Shown: in pieces, positions 11,412 through 23,394 of the stretch
Numbering within the stretch: the stretch's first letter is position 1
Layout of the letters: every line of letters begins with the position of its first letter
NCBI GenBank assembly: GCA_012932865.1
Contig: SAXG01000004.1
Location: 868,001-932,000, forward strand
Length of the DNA stretch: 64,000 nt
Direction: 5' to 3'
From: Amylostereum areolatum
Taxonomy: Eukaryota; Basidiomycota; Agaricomycetes; Russulales; Stereaceae
Made by a program: the position numbers and the translations under genes
The notes under the pieces: generated by a model
The model's input: only the letters and a program-made list of their open reading frames with translations
What the model was told of the DNA's origin: nothing
The model's database searches: none

Positions 11412-14400
11412 ATGGACAGGCCAATAGGGCCCAGAGACCCCGACAAACGCCATACCGCGTACGAGTCCATCTTCGGCAGGCCAATTACCCAACACCAGCA
11501 GTCCACACCCCCTCCGCCCGCTCCCGTGCTCTCTTACCCCCAGCCATACTCTCAATATCCCTACCCGAATCACCAGTATCAACAATCGAACCTCGATCGT
11601 CAGAACTCCTACACTTCTTACGCTTCCTCCTCCCAACAATTCGTTCAACCCGCACCTCAGGTCAACCACCGTACTTCCTACTATCACTCACCCCAGCCCC
11701 AGCAACAGCCCACCTGGAATCAGAGCTATCCCTATCGACAGCAGACGTACGCGCAGAGTCAGCATTTGCCCCAATCGTACGCGACTTCCGTCGTCAGCAA
11801 CCACTACGCCCAGGGCGTCCTCGCCGAAGAACCCCCAAACCTCAGTCAAGACGTTTACCCACCCAACGGCTTGACCCCCGCTCAGGCCTACCAGGCGCAG
11901 GTTTATCGCTCAAGTCCCGTCGGTCAACAAAACGCTTGGGCTTCTCATCAACAGCAGCCGCAACCTCCACAACCTCCCCCATATCTCGGCAACGACCTTC
12001 CCCAGGTGGGACTCAACATCGACGCCGACAATGGCCGGCTCGGCCTCGACTTCAGCGAAGGCAGCAGTCCCAGTGACACCGACGATGGCTCGGAACTGCC
12101 CTGGGCTCGTCCCGCTTCGACCAACCCTCCCCGAGGTATGGTCGCCTTTGATCGCACGTGAACCCGATGATGCTCACCTTCCCCCCCAGCTCCGTTCCAA
12201 GGGACACCCCCACAGTCCCGTCGCCCGTCCTCCATCCCTTCCGATGCGCTTTCCTCGCGCTCTACCACGTCCGATTACTCCTCTGTCCGACCTTACCCCC
12301 TTCACCTTGACACCGCACCCGTCCAAATACCACCTGCCCTACCGCCCCCCAGCTCTTCCCCCGTCTCCTCCGTTCATCAGCCCGACACGAGCTCCTCCCG
12401 TCCTTCATCCGACTCCGTACGTACGATGCCTAGTCAGGCCAACCGCCGCGACCGCACAGTTCAGGATCGCACCCGCTCTGTATCTTCAACAATGACGGCC
12501 CCTCTTCGATCGTCTCTGTTGAACGAAGTCGCCACTTCCTCCCGACCGAATTCGACTGTTCGCCCCTTCGCCCCCCTCCCCCGGCCTCAAACAAAAGGTT
12601 CGACGGACACCGATAGTTTACCCTGCGTTGTTGTCACGCGTGGCCGAGGCCTTTCGCTCGCGTATTGCGCTTGCTGACCGTGTCAAAGACGGCTTGACGT
12701 ACAAGGACGCGTTCGACGGTCGCCAAGCGGTCGACAAGATCGCCTACATCATCAAGACCACGGATCGAAACCTTGCGTTGCTTTTGGGTCGCGCCCTCGA
12801 CGCCCAAAAGTATTTTCACGCCGTCACCTACGACCATCGGCTGCGAGACAGCGCGGCGGACGTGTATCAGTTCCGGGGAGTGCCTAGCCCGTTCGTTAGC
12901 GGCGAGATCCCCATTCCGAATGATCCTAAACCCAAGCGGACGGCATCAGGAGCCACGCACGGCAGTTCCTCTCCGTCTAACGAGGTCTCTTCTGAGCAGG
13001 ACCACAGCAAGGGTGAAGGCGCATCACCATCCCCCTCCCCGCCTATACCTCATCATCCTGGAGCCGCGTCGGATGACTTGGAGACCGCGCTTCCCACAGG
13101 CGTGTTCACTTTGCTGACGGACTGCTATTCACCAACATGCACCCGCGATCAATTGTGTTACTCCATCACGTGTCCGCGCAGGCTCGAACAACAGGCTCGG
13201 CTTAAGAAACCGCAGAACGCCGGACTCGCGAACGGGATGGAGAAGGTGGAGAACGAGATGGAGGAAGTCAGCGGCCTGGCCGAGTCCGGACAGTTGTGGA
13301 TCCATTCGGTCCCAGCGGAGATCGTCAACAGCGTGAGTGACTTGGAGAAGAGACGGCAGGAAGCGATCAACGAAGTAGTCTACACCGAGAGAGACTTCGT
13401 GAGGGCGATGGAATATCTCCGCGACGTGCGTAGCGTTTACCGTTTATGTAGACTGTCTGCTGACCGTTTTTGACGCCAGTCCTGGATTACACCGCTCAAA
13501 ACCTCCGACGTCATTCCCGAGAGCCGACGGGCGGACTTCATCGAGCAGGTATTCTGGAACGTGCACGATATTTTGGCGGTCAATACACGCCTTCGCGATG
13601 CGCTGAGCAAACGACAGAAGCAGTACGCCGTGGTCGAGAGCATTGCGGACATCTTCCTGGACGCTGTTCCACACTTTGCCCCGTTCGTGACGTACGGTGC
13701 GCATCAAATGTACGGCAAGTACGAGTTCGAGAAGGAGAGGGCAGCGAACCCGGCGTTCGCGCAGTTTGTGGAGGTAGGCTTGCTTCTTCAGATGTGAAAA
13801 CATCCTAACGCGAGTTTCGTGTAGGAAACGGAGCGAAAACCCGAGTCACTGAAGCTTGAGTTGAACGGTTATCTTACCAAACCGACGACTCGATTAGCTC
13901 GATATCCTTTACTTCTAGAGGCCTGTCGCGAAGCACACCCCCGACGATAGCCCTGATAAGGAGACCATCCCAAAGGTCGTGGCGATGGTCAGGGAGTTCT
14001 TGAAGGAAGTCAATCTGCAGACTGGCAAGGCTGAAAACAGGTTCAGCTTGCTTCAACTGGATCAGCAGCTCGTCTTCCGACCAGGGAGAGGAGGTGGTGA
14101 GTATCACACTCCCACCTTGGTGATGCAGTGGCTGACTTTTACATAGGATCTTCGACTGAAGGACGATGGTCGAGAGCAGGTATACAAGGGCACCCTGAAG
14201 AGGAGAGGCGGGTCACAGGGCGATAGCGGAGATCTTGTCGTATTCTTGTTCGACCACGCACTTCTCATGGTTAAGCAAAAGCGGCACGGCGAGCAGTACA
14301 AAGTATATCGAAGAGTGCGTATGTTCTATGGCCGTTCGGCCTGAACTAGCTGATATGCCACCTCGCAGCCCATACCACTTGAACTGCTCTTTGTCGCAAC

Positions 14401-16135
14401 GGATGACAACATCAATGCCACCGCGCGCCCCCTTAATGGGCGTTCAGCGCGACCACACGGCCGACCTGTTATTACCAACGCCCCGTACCCACCGCTGGTG
14501 ACCATGAAAACCGAAGGCGCTGCGAAGGGCGGTTTCCCCATCACTTTCGCCCACTTGGGCCGTAAAGCTTACCAGATCACGCTGTGGGCAAGCACCCAAG
14601 TCAGCCAGCGGAAGTGGCTGGAGAACATCGCGAAGCAGCAGGACGTCATGCGCGAAGCGAAGCCACTTTTTCGAGATGGAGACCCTGAGCGAGGGCTTCT
14701 TTATCGCGACGAATGCGGTGAAATGTGCCGCGCCGTTTAGTAAGTGGGGTTTGCTCCTTCGGAGAGATCGGGATGCTTATGGGGGATGGGCTGTGTAGAT
14801 CAGGGCAGGCAGGTTGTATACGGCACGTATGACGGGGTGTACTTCTCAGATCTGCGAGACCCAACTCGCGATCCCGTGAAAGTCCTCGCGCTCACGGACT
14901 GTCGAGCAAGTCGATGTGCTCGACGACTACGGCTTGCTTATTGTCCTCTCAGGTGCATCTTTTGCTCTTTTTCTTTTTGCTCTCACAAGCTAAAGTCCCA
15001 CGTTCATGTGGAACGACAGAGGGACAGGTCATCACGTTCCCCTTGGAAGCCCTTGAAGCTATCGATCCTATGGCTGGTCTCAAACGCGCGAAACGAATAG
15101 CCTCGCATACGTCCTTCTTCAAGACAGGCGTGTGCATGGGACGCACTTTCGTTTGCGTGGTCAAGACGAGTCCATTGTCCTAGCACGATCAAGATCTTGG
15201 AACCCATCGACCAGAACATACGTGGGCGGAGCAAACCGACGTTCCGAAAACTGTTGCAAGGCGGCAACGACACCCTGCGCATATATAAGGTTTGTGGGCA
15301 TTATATCGTGCCTATGGAGGAGTATCTCATAGTTCCGCAGGAGTTTTATATCCCAGTACAATCGAGCTCCATCCACTTCCTCAGGACAAGGCTCTGTGTC
15401 GCATGTGTGAATGGCTTTGATGTCATCGATCCGGAATCCTTGGACATTCAAGGCTTGTTGGATCCCTCGGACGAGTCGCTGGAATTCGTGCGTCGGCGGA
15501 ACGAGGTTATCAAGCCGAAGCCGATGGCTATATATCGCATCGACAACGAGTTCTTGTTGTGTTATGATGGTGCGTCATTTGCGTTCATACATGCATCTTT
15601 CTCCAAAGGTTGATCATATCGTAGAATACGCGTTTTACATCAATCGCAGCGGCTGGCGTTCGCGGAGAGACTTTATGGTGCATTGGGAGGGCTCGCCTAC
15701 CGCGTTCGGTGTGTTACCATTGCTTTTATGACTCGTCCCTGTTGTGCTGAAGGCGACCCAGCCCTTCATTACCCATATGTGCTGGCATTTGAACCCACAT
15801 TCGTCGAAATCCGCAACGTGGAGACAGGAGCCATGGCCCAGATCATCCAGGGCAACAACCTTCGCTGTCTATTCACGGACGTCCCATCTTCTCCTTCGCC
15901 CTCACGAAGTTCATACCCTTCTTCACTCAACGGACATCCGCAGGCGCAACAACAACCGTACGTTGCCAGTTCGTATGGTGGCCGATCGTCTACTGCGGGA
16001 TCCGTGTACAGCAACTCGCCCGTCCCGCTGTACCCTGCTCAATTCGCTCAAGGTCGTAGAATCGCTGGCCGGGATGAGATCCTCATGGTCTCCGACGATC
16101 GTGTCCTGACATTACGCATGTGCGGTCTCCAATGA
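11412..16135 (+). CDS. ROM2: Rho guanine-nucleotide exchange factor with DEP-like, DH, PH and CNH domains (Rom1/Rom2 type)
   Basis: Exchange factor expected to activate Rho1 in the cell-wall-integrity pathway at sites of growth. The start at 11412 (MDRPIGPRDPDKRHTAYESI) opens a roughly 400-residue low-complexity Gln/Pro/Ser region. Next come a DEP-like segment (VAEAFRSRIALADRVKDGLT at about 12640), the DH domain (RQEAINEVVYTERDFVRAME; FIEQVFWNVHDILAVNTRLR; LELNGYLTKPTTRLARYPLL), a PH region (VVFLFDHALLMVKQKRHGEQ) and a CNH domain (VVYGTYDGVYFSDLRDP; KPTFRKLLQGGNDTLRIYK; HYPYVLAFEPTFVEIRNVET). The gene ends RTLRMCGLQ-like with TGA at 16133. Conserved reading needs one base removed near 12611, 13924, 14085, 14668, 14900 and 15181; all other exon joins are in phase. 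The order of domains matches Rom2 rather than other fungal Rho-GEFs. Confidence 0.88.
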
Positions 16136-16766
16136 TCTGTCTTTCTTTTTTCTGTCTTTACCGCCGCAACCCCCGGCCCACTTTTTGTGCTTTCTTGCTC
16201 TTTCGTCCTTGCCGGGCAGAATGTCTGATTTTCTCCACCTTGTGCTATTACGCCGTACGATACCACCCGCTCTTGTCACGCCATCTGCTCTTCGATCTTC
16301 TCTATATTCCTTTCCCTCCCCCTCGTCCTTCCCCCTCTCGCCGCCTCTGTGTCTTGTCGTCCCTTCCTCCGTTTAGCCTGTTCTCATATTTCCCTCACAC
16401 ATCACAGCATCTATATATCCTACTTGCATCTGTACCTCACACCCATTCGTATTATGATATACGCGACACTAACACAATGAAGAGCTTTCCTTGGGAGCCT
16501 CGCGGTGCGTACCTTGATCGGTCCCGCACGCCAACGGCGTATTTGGGCAACAGCGCTCCAGACAACGATCTCGTGCGCCGAGAGCCAAGGCCATGCTGGT
16601 ACGCTTGTCGCACCCGCTGAAGGAGCCAAGAGGACTTGGTTGCTTGCATATAACAAACCCAGTTCCATACCCCTTTCCCCCCTCTCATATCTCATATAGC
16701 TCCCCACGTCGAGGTTTCGCGAGTCGCTCACTCTTTTTTTCCACTTTCTGGGCACAGAGTTTCGCG
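16136..16766. other. Spacer upstream of the chitin deacetylase
   Basis: This 631-nt stretch is strongly pyrimidine-rich around 16280-16380 (runs of C and T on the plus strand), as is common in promoters and 5'UTRs of highly expressed fungal genes. No coding region was recognized. Confidence 0.45.
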
Positions 16767-18659
16767 ATGTTCAAACTCCTGGCCGTTTCCACTCTTTTAT
16801 CGCTTTCAGCCCTCGCTTCAGCAGATACCCATGGCCATCAGCGTCCAACATGTCAAGAGGCAGGCGTCCACGACCTCTGCGACTGCCGCCCCTTTGGCAA
16901 GTGTGCCGACGGGAGATAATGGGGTAGTGCCCTTGGCCGCAATCACGAGTGGAATGACGACGGGGACTGCTTTGCCCGCGACGACAACATACCCTCCCGG
17001 GGCGACGCCGCCGATCGCGGGTGCGCCCCCCCTACCCACTGTTTGTAGGTCTTTGGCCAGCCTACTTCTCCATCTTTCTGACTGACGGTTTGCAGTTGTG
17101 TACAGTGCAGCGGAGTGGCCTCCCAGCAACACCGTTCCCGACACCAGTACGCTCTCACTTCACTTTTTTTACGCCAAGCCGGCTCTTATGCATCCGTATG
17201 AAGCTTCCCCTGAGGTCAAAGAGTGGCTGAAGGAACTGGATGGCGTCGAGATCCCGAATTGGGCGCCTACGGTCGACGGATCGTGCGCTAACGATCCTGT
17301 GGCCGTGAGCGAGGCCGAAAAACGTCGCTGGTGGACGTGTGGCAAATACACCGGCGTGTCGGATATCCTCGTCTGTCCCGACAAGTTGACTTGGGGTCTT
17401 ACGTTTGACGACGGGCCAAGCGATACAAGTAAGCCTTCCAAGCCATTGTGCAATCTTTCCTATTGCAAATATTGAAACATTTTTACAGCTCGGTAGGTTG
17501 TATTTGCGTCAAAGGGGTATGGAGGGTCCGATTATGTTATTTTTCATATAGGAAACTCCTGAAGTACCTGGGCGAGAAGGACCTCAGTGCCACTTTTCTT
17601 CGTTGTTGGCTCTCGTGTGGTAGAGCAGCCGACCATCTTGATCGAGGAGTACATGCAAGGCCATGAAATCGGTGTTCATACCTGGTCTCACAGTGTGCGT
17701 GTTTTTCTGCTCAGTGGCTATACCATCCTCACGTGTATTGTGCTAGCCCTTGACCTCCCTCACAAATGAGCAAATCGTCGCCGAATTGGGCTGGACGCGC
17801 GAAGCTATCCGCAGGGTCATTGGCGTGTCGCCGCTTACGATGCGTCCGCCCTATGGCGATTTGGGTATGTTATAGTCGTTGTTCGATGCTCATATATCCT
17901 GACTCAATCCACTAGATGATCGTGTACGTGCTATCTCATTGGCAATGGGCATGATCCCCGTCGGCTGGACAAGCGGCCCTTCGGGTCCTATGGACACCAA
18001 TGGTGAATACATTCTGACGGTCCCAATATTCTTGCTGACCATTTCCCTGCCCAGACTGGAAAGTGGCCGGTGGATTGGCAACGGGCCCAGAAGCATTCGC
18101 TACATTTTCAACTATCCTTGAGCAAGCTTCGGCCATGGACACCGGGTATGTGACATATAATCTCCACCATTGTTCTTCTTAGGTGTTTATGGTCTTTCAG
18201 GTTTCTTGTGCTGGAGCACGATATATACGAAATCACCGTCGACCTTGCGACAGGCTATTTCCTCCCAAGCGCACAGACGCATAACCCACCGTTCACTGTA
18301 AGTAGTTTACCAAGTACACTCTGACCGCTAACCCACATTCGTATGATATACGACCATGGTAGCTTCAAGCCGCTGGTGAATGTGCGAAGATACCCCCGAC
18401 AGACTTGTACGCGGAGACGACCACGAACACCACCTTTCCCCGCACTTCAAGCTCATCGGGTAAGGCCTCGAATAGTACATCGTCGAGTAGCAAGACCTCC
18501 AGCAGTACTCCATCAAACAGCAAGTCTTCGGGATCGAGCTCAAACTCCACGTCTGCTGCTAGCGTGGCTTCAAACTCTAGCGCCGCCGTCGGTTCAATTC
18601 TGCCCGGCCTGTCGGTTTTAGCTACCGTCGTATTGGCCATTGTGCCCACCTTGCTTTAA
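16767..18659 (+). CDS. GPI-anchored chitin deacetylase (NodB, carbohydrate esterase family 4)
   Basis: Secreted enzyme expected to deacetylate cell-wall chitin to chitosan. The N-terminal MFKLLAVSTLLSLSALASA is a signal peptide. All five NodB motifs are present: TFDDGPS (metal Asp), HTWSH (metal His), RPPYGD, the DTNDW segment and LEHD. The C-terminus is a long Ser/Thr linker (about 18430-18590) ending in a hydrophobic tail (GLSVLATVVLAIVPTLL), the arrangement of a GPI-anchored wall protein. At least eight introns were inferred. One exon is only 4 nt (17489..17492, CTCG), flanked by GTAAGC/ACAG and GTAGGT/ATAG introns; skipping it puts TGA in frame four codons downstream. One extra base near 16840 and one near 17597 break the conserved frame and look like sequence errors. 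Confidence 0.88.
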
Positions 18660-19134
18660 ATATTAGATGTCCCAGGGATTATTTATTGGGACTTTTGGGT
18701 TTCTATCCAACTCATCTCTCTTGTTGTTCCAGCTCAGTTTTTTTGCTCAATCCTAATACAAATATATACTGAGTACTTCGAAATTGCTAAAAAGTCCGAA
18801 CTAATGGCAGGGATGTCAGTATGGAGGACGAGAAGAAATATACCTATGGTCCTACTTTGGCCGTAGACTCGAACCAGTCCCTGAGCGAGCCGGCATTAGC
18901 ACGTCGCTACAGGGGACTCATCACCCTCGCAGGGACTGGCTCCAGTTTACTTTTGCCGCTTGGCTCTTGTTCCGCTCGAATGTGGGGAGAGCGACCTTAT
19001 ACTCAGAACGACTGTCTTCTGAGTTAGGTCAGCCACGGAGACTAGAGAGCGACCCTAGGGCTAAATCATCATTGACAAAGGTAAGCTCAGTCTGTGCGTA
19101 AAGAAGTACGTTGATGCACGTTTGTGGTGTAGAT
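18660..19134. other. Spacer downstream of the chitin deacetylase
   Basis: No gene was recognized. It contains one member of a dispersed repeat pair (19004-19042). Confidence 0.45.
19004..19042 (+). repeat. Dispersed repeat fragment, copy A
   Basis: The stretch starting CAGAACGACTGTCTT and ending GCCACGGAGAC matches 37799-37840 with a few substitutions and a 3-nt length difference. Both copies lie in gene-free sequence, which suggests remnants of one transposable-element family. Confidence 0.6.
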
Positions 19135-19750
19135 TAGTGTTCTGCAGGGCCGGGCTCGGAGGCCCTAAGCCCGACTGGCCCGGCCCGGGCTTTACAAGCC
19201 CAGCCCGAGCCCGTCGCCGGGCTAGTATGAGGCTCAGGCTCGGGCTTGAGGTGATGAAAGCCCAAGCCCGGCCCTCGAGCCCGGGCTTTTTGGTACACAG
19301 TAAACTGAGCTATCTGCGTCAATTGAGAGCATAGAGAGTGAGATGTGGAAGGATGCGATGCGAGTTCAGTCTCCTCGACAATGAAGGTGGCTTAACTCTG
19401 AGGGTGGGAAGCCGAAACATGGCCATAAAAGGAAGCTAACCGTGATTACGTCATCATATAACGGTCTCGTTGACTTCAGCAGCGTCAAATCAAGGCCGAA
19501 AACTAAGGGAAGACTGTCGCGCTGCTCTTAGCACCAATCAAGAGAGTTCTTAAGAGATATATAGACACCAAAACCCTAACTACTAGCACCCTCACCTGCA
19601 TGCATGAAGCCCGGGCCTAAGCCCGAGCCCGGCCTGTACCCGGCCCAAGCCCCCATATCAGGCTCGGGCTCCCCTTTCTCACGGCCCGAGCCCTTCAAAA
19701 CCCGGCCCGACCCGCGGGCTTTGAGCCCGGCCCGAGCCCGCAGAACACTA
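19135..19750. mobile_element. Non-autonomous DNA-transposon-like element with terminal inverted repeats
   Basis: The left end reads TAGTGTTCTGC followed by GGGCCGGGCTCGG. The reverse complement of the right end reads TAGTGTTCTGC followed by GGGCTCGGGCCGGG. Both ends carry about 130-150 bp of GGGCTCGGGC/GCCCGAGCCC subterminal repeats around an ordinary-composition core (about 19300-19600) without a transposase frame. A TAGTGTT-type end plus dense subterminal repeats is reminiscent of the hAT superfamily (inference). The 8 bp flanking each side (gtgtagat and caccacca) do not match, so no target-site duplication is visible and the element may be old. Confidence 0.7.
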
Positions 19751-21109
19751 CACCACCAGCAGTTGCCTCAGCATGACTCTATGCGGGGCCATTCGGATGA
19801 GTCTGATGGCGTGACCAAGGGTTCACGCTAGCATCGTGTCAGCTTCAATCCAACCCCCTCAATCTCGGCGCCATTCCGATTATCCGTTGCGAGAAAGTCG
19901 GCTTCGCGCCCAAGTCAGCGTGAGTACAGGTTGTCCTCTCAGTTTCAATCCCCACAGAGTCCTCGATGGACGGCGACGAGCGCGGGTTATGTAAGCAGTA
20001 TTCATTTTCGTCGTCGCGCCAAGTCATCCTCGACTCCTTGTTTCCTCTCACCACGTCCTTCTCTTCTCCCCGTCCTTCACCTGGCCATAACCCCTCATCT
20101 GTAATGGGCGACTCCGACGTACCGAGATTTGGACGGCGCGTCAGGGTTTCCGTGGATGTACGAAGGGTTGGGTATGGACTCTCCCTTCGACACTCTCATG
20201 TGGGCATCATCCAGAGTCTGGACCATGGTGCGTGTTCTATTCACTTACCGCCCACCTGCCCTCACGACAGCATTCAGGATTTGCACATGCTCCGGCGCCC
20301 CTCTTGTTGTCGCTGGCAGTCGTCCTCACCTTCGCTCGCGGCCTTGAACTTTACTCCTGGTCTTGAACTTTGCTCGTGGTCTTGAACTTTACTCTCGGTC
20401 TCTCGATTTTTGCTTGCGGTCTTGGTCCTCGCTCGCGATCTTGGTCCCGCTCGCGCTCCTCTCTGGTCCTGGCTCTCTGTCCCCTGGCTCACTGGGTTCC
20501 CTGGTCTTATCTCGGTCTCCGTCTGGTCCACCTGCTTTGTTGGCATCCCAGGTAACCCTCTCTCACCTGTCATCCCTCTCCATATATCCCGTAGCAGCCC
20601 CCATATACTCTGTAGTTATCAAATGAAAATATCATGATTTTCTTCCTTCTACATCAGGATAAGATCGCGATAAGCACGATTTAAGCCAGCAACCCGCCGA
20701 GCGATTCTTGATGAGCTTAGTAAGATTATTGGATTGAATCCAAAGAACCTCAGCTTCGGGCCCAAGGGAATTCGTTGAGCGTGATATCCGCTTGACATTT
20801 TTGGATTCCATCCATCGGCACACCAACTTCAAACTCAGGGGCGTGATATCGGAATGAAGCTGAGGGATCGCCTGGTGGTGTAGTGTAGATGTCGTCGTTC
20901 ATTCGTCCGAGTCTATAATAGAGTGTGCTTGACACTTTGATCATCATGCCCAAATCATGCCAGGGACTTTCAGGACGTTGGATTATAACCATGAACTGAT
21001 TGGCCTCTTTTATTTGCAGTTGTGTCGTCGAGGGCGGTGGCAGACACAAATGGGTATGAAAGATAACTGAAGCGGAGATTGGACGTGTTAAATTACACAC
21101 TCCCGGGTC
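19751..21109. other. Gene-poor spacer
   Basis: No recognizable gene. Degenerate copies of ggtcttgaactttgctc occur at about 20340-20440, followed by ggtc/ctcg-rich sequence. A 116-codon minus-strand frame (20750-21100) lies directly downstream of the carnitine acetyltransferase stop and has no recognized domain. Confidence 0.45.
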
Positions 21110-23394
21110 TTACAGCCTACTCTTCATGCCACCCGCATCGAATAACTTGTACATATCCTGCGCTGCCCGGTCTATCTCCCCCACGAACTTGGCGTTTGGC
21201 ATCTCGGTGCGAGAGGTGATGGTATATTGAAGATAGTCTGTCCATAAATTGAAAATTGAAAGCCAAAGAAAGATACGTCTGGACGCACCGTCGAAGCCAG
21301 TCATGTATGCAACGCCGAAGCCATCGGGGACCACCTGTTGAGTAGTCAAGATGGTCGGTCGCAGAAGAAAATATAATTATAGCTTACCTCGCCCCAACCG
21401 TACGGCTTGAAATGCTTTGAAAACACCGCAGACGTGCTCAGCACCCAGTAGCTCGACCGTTGTACCAGAGGATCGGCGAACACTTCCGGCAAAGGTTCCC
21501 CCTCCTTGAGGACCTTCTTGAGGCCTGAAATACTGTTAGCTACTAACCAACAGACACAAAAGCGAAAAAACATACCGAACAGATGTCGGTCAATACCTTG
21601 TCCACTTCCCGCCGTCTTTGCCCTCTCTACATGTTTCTTCACGGCTAGCACGAAAAGGTCCTTCCTCTTGGTGTCCGTCGAAGTTGCGTCATCCATCGCT
21701 TTTACCCATGCGTCGCTCTCCGAGCTGACCACTCGGATGGCCTCTGTCCGCCCCTTCAAGAAGCGCCGCGTCGTAGCAGCCTCGTAGGTTCCGCCCACGC
21801 GATGGGTTTGCGGCTCTCCGACTGTGGCTTTGAGCAACCGCGCATAGGCAAGCTGCACGATCATCTGCGCCCAAGAGTCTGGCGACACGCCGAAGGTCTT
21901 GATCGCCTTCTTCCCGTACGAAGTGGTGTGGATCCCCATAGCCTGACCTTCTATAAGCTCCGTCGCCGCCCGTCGAGCTTGTTGAATCGCCACCTCAGTC
22001 TTCTCAGAGACATGGAAATCCAAGGGTTGGGGTGGACGTGCGACTGCTGCCGGAGCGCCATGATCGAAAGAGGGAGACGCAAGCATGTCGAGGATGGTGT
22101 CGCAGAACGTGACCGTAGGTGTACCGTCCATCACGGAGTGCTCGCCCATGATCCCTGCCTTTCCATTGTCGAAGACGATCAGCTGGATGGGTTTGTCAAC
22201 CCAACGCGTCTCCAAACCCATTCGCCCCTGGGGGCCCTGCTTCAAAGGTTGCCCCGTGCCACAGGTGGCGAGATTGTGAGACGATGTCGGTAGGCTCTGA
22301 AGGGGTCGAGACACAATACAAATGCAGACGAATGAATGTCTTCCAATATCGCCTTGTTCCGCTCGTTTGACGCGAGCTCCAAGTGATCCTGGGCCCAAAC
22401 GTCACGGTTCGACGCGGTGAGAATTACCGACTCCTGGATAGGGTTCCTTCGAGTTTGTGATGATATGCTCAAGCTGGGTCGCAATTCTTGGGTGCTCAAC
22501 AACCGTCCGTCCTGAGCGGTGTCGACTCGCCAGAAACGACCGTTGCGAACGACAACTACGTGCCCCGAATTGCCCAAGTCTCCCTCTTTCGCGTATGAGA
22601 CTGCCCAGTCGAGTCCCTCGTGTCCTGGAACACGGCACGCGTCGAACATCCACCTGTTAGAGTATATATTCGTCATGAGAGCTTACATCGAGTTTCGAGA
22701 ACGCTTACCGGAACGTATCCATGCAGAACGGCACGTCCTTGGTCCCTTCAGCTGGTAAATCCCCGCGTTTAAGCAATTGACGGAAGAGCAAAGCTGCGCG
22801 GGTCAAGGAGGCGGCGCGACGAACGGGGTCTTCAGGAGAGGGCGAGTCTTTGAAACCATCTGAGGAGCGACAGTCAGCCAGCAACATTTACTTCGCACTG
22901 TGGATATTTACAGTAGTAAGACACGTTCACGACGACCTGTGGATGATAGTTTCCTTAGGTACGTCAGTCTATGAAGTGCCCCAAGTAGACTTACAGAATC
23001 CCTGTATCCCATATATCCTCCATCATCCCACCACTGTTCTAGCCAGTGGTCCTTCCCGGAGGCATGCTGCAATCAAACGGCGATGAAGTTCCTTCCCAAA
23101 GCCCTTCCCGAACGCGTCGACCTTCTTCGCGCTCGCGGCGAGTTCCTCGGATGACCAGGCAAGGGGGACCAGGGACTCCTTGAGGCTCGACAATGTTTGC
23201 TCCAAGGGCGGCACCGGAAGCTTTGGAAGGGCTTGTTGAGCAGAGAACGTTTGGGATCCTGGGGCAGGCGCGGGTGCAGCTGCTTTCCATGCGGAGGGTC
23301 GCGATGCCGGGGGAAGAACGGGAGCCATTGTCGACAGGGATCGTGTAGAAATATGACGAGGATGTCTGCGGAGGACTGCAAGCATTATAGTCAT
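21110..23394 (-). CDS. CAT2: Carnitine O-acetyltransferase, mitochondrial and peroxisomal (Cat2 type)
   Basis: Transfers acetyl groups between CoA and carnitine, moving acetyl units between peroxisomes, cytosol and mitochondria. The N-terminus (MTIMLAVLRRHPRHISTRSL) is an Arg/Ser-rich presequence. A second in-frame Met at 23328 (MAPVLPPASRPS) would omit it. The C-terminus is KSRL, a PTS1-like peroxisomal signal. Family features seen: LPVPPLEQTLSSLKESL, WLEQWWDDGGYMGYRDS, VVVNVSYYYGFKD, GRFWRVD, QLIVFDNGKAGIMGEHSVMD with the catalytic His, and YTITSRTE near the end. The intron at 21525..21575 is 51 nt, in frame and stop-free. Conserved reading needs single-base corrections near 23057, 22481 (a missing base), 22426, 22303 and 22215; after about 22200 the frame is clean. 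Confidence 0.88.

Noticed and set aside
18860..18920. Possible tRNA T-arm (ggttcgagtc on the minus strand)
   Set aside because: No matching T-stem, anticodon arm or acceptor stem could be built around it.
20750..21100. 116-codon minus-strand frame after CAT2
   Set aside because: It lies in the CAT2 3' flank, has no recognizable motif and no supporting splice or context evidence.
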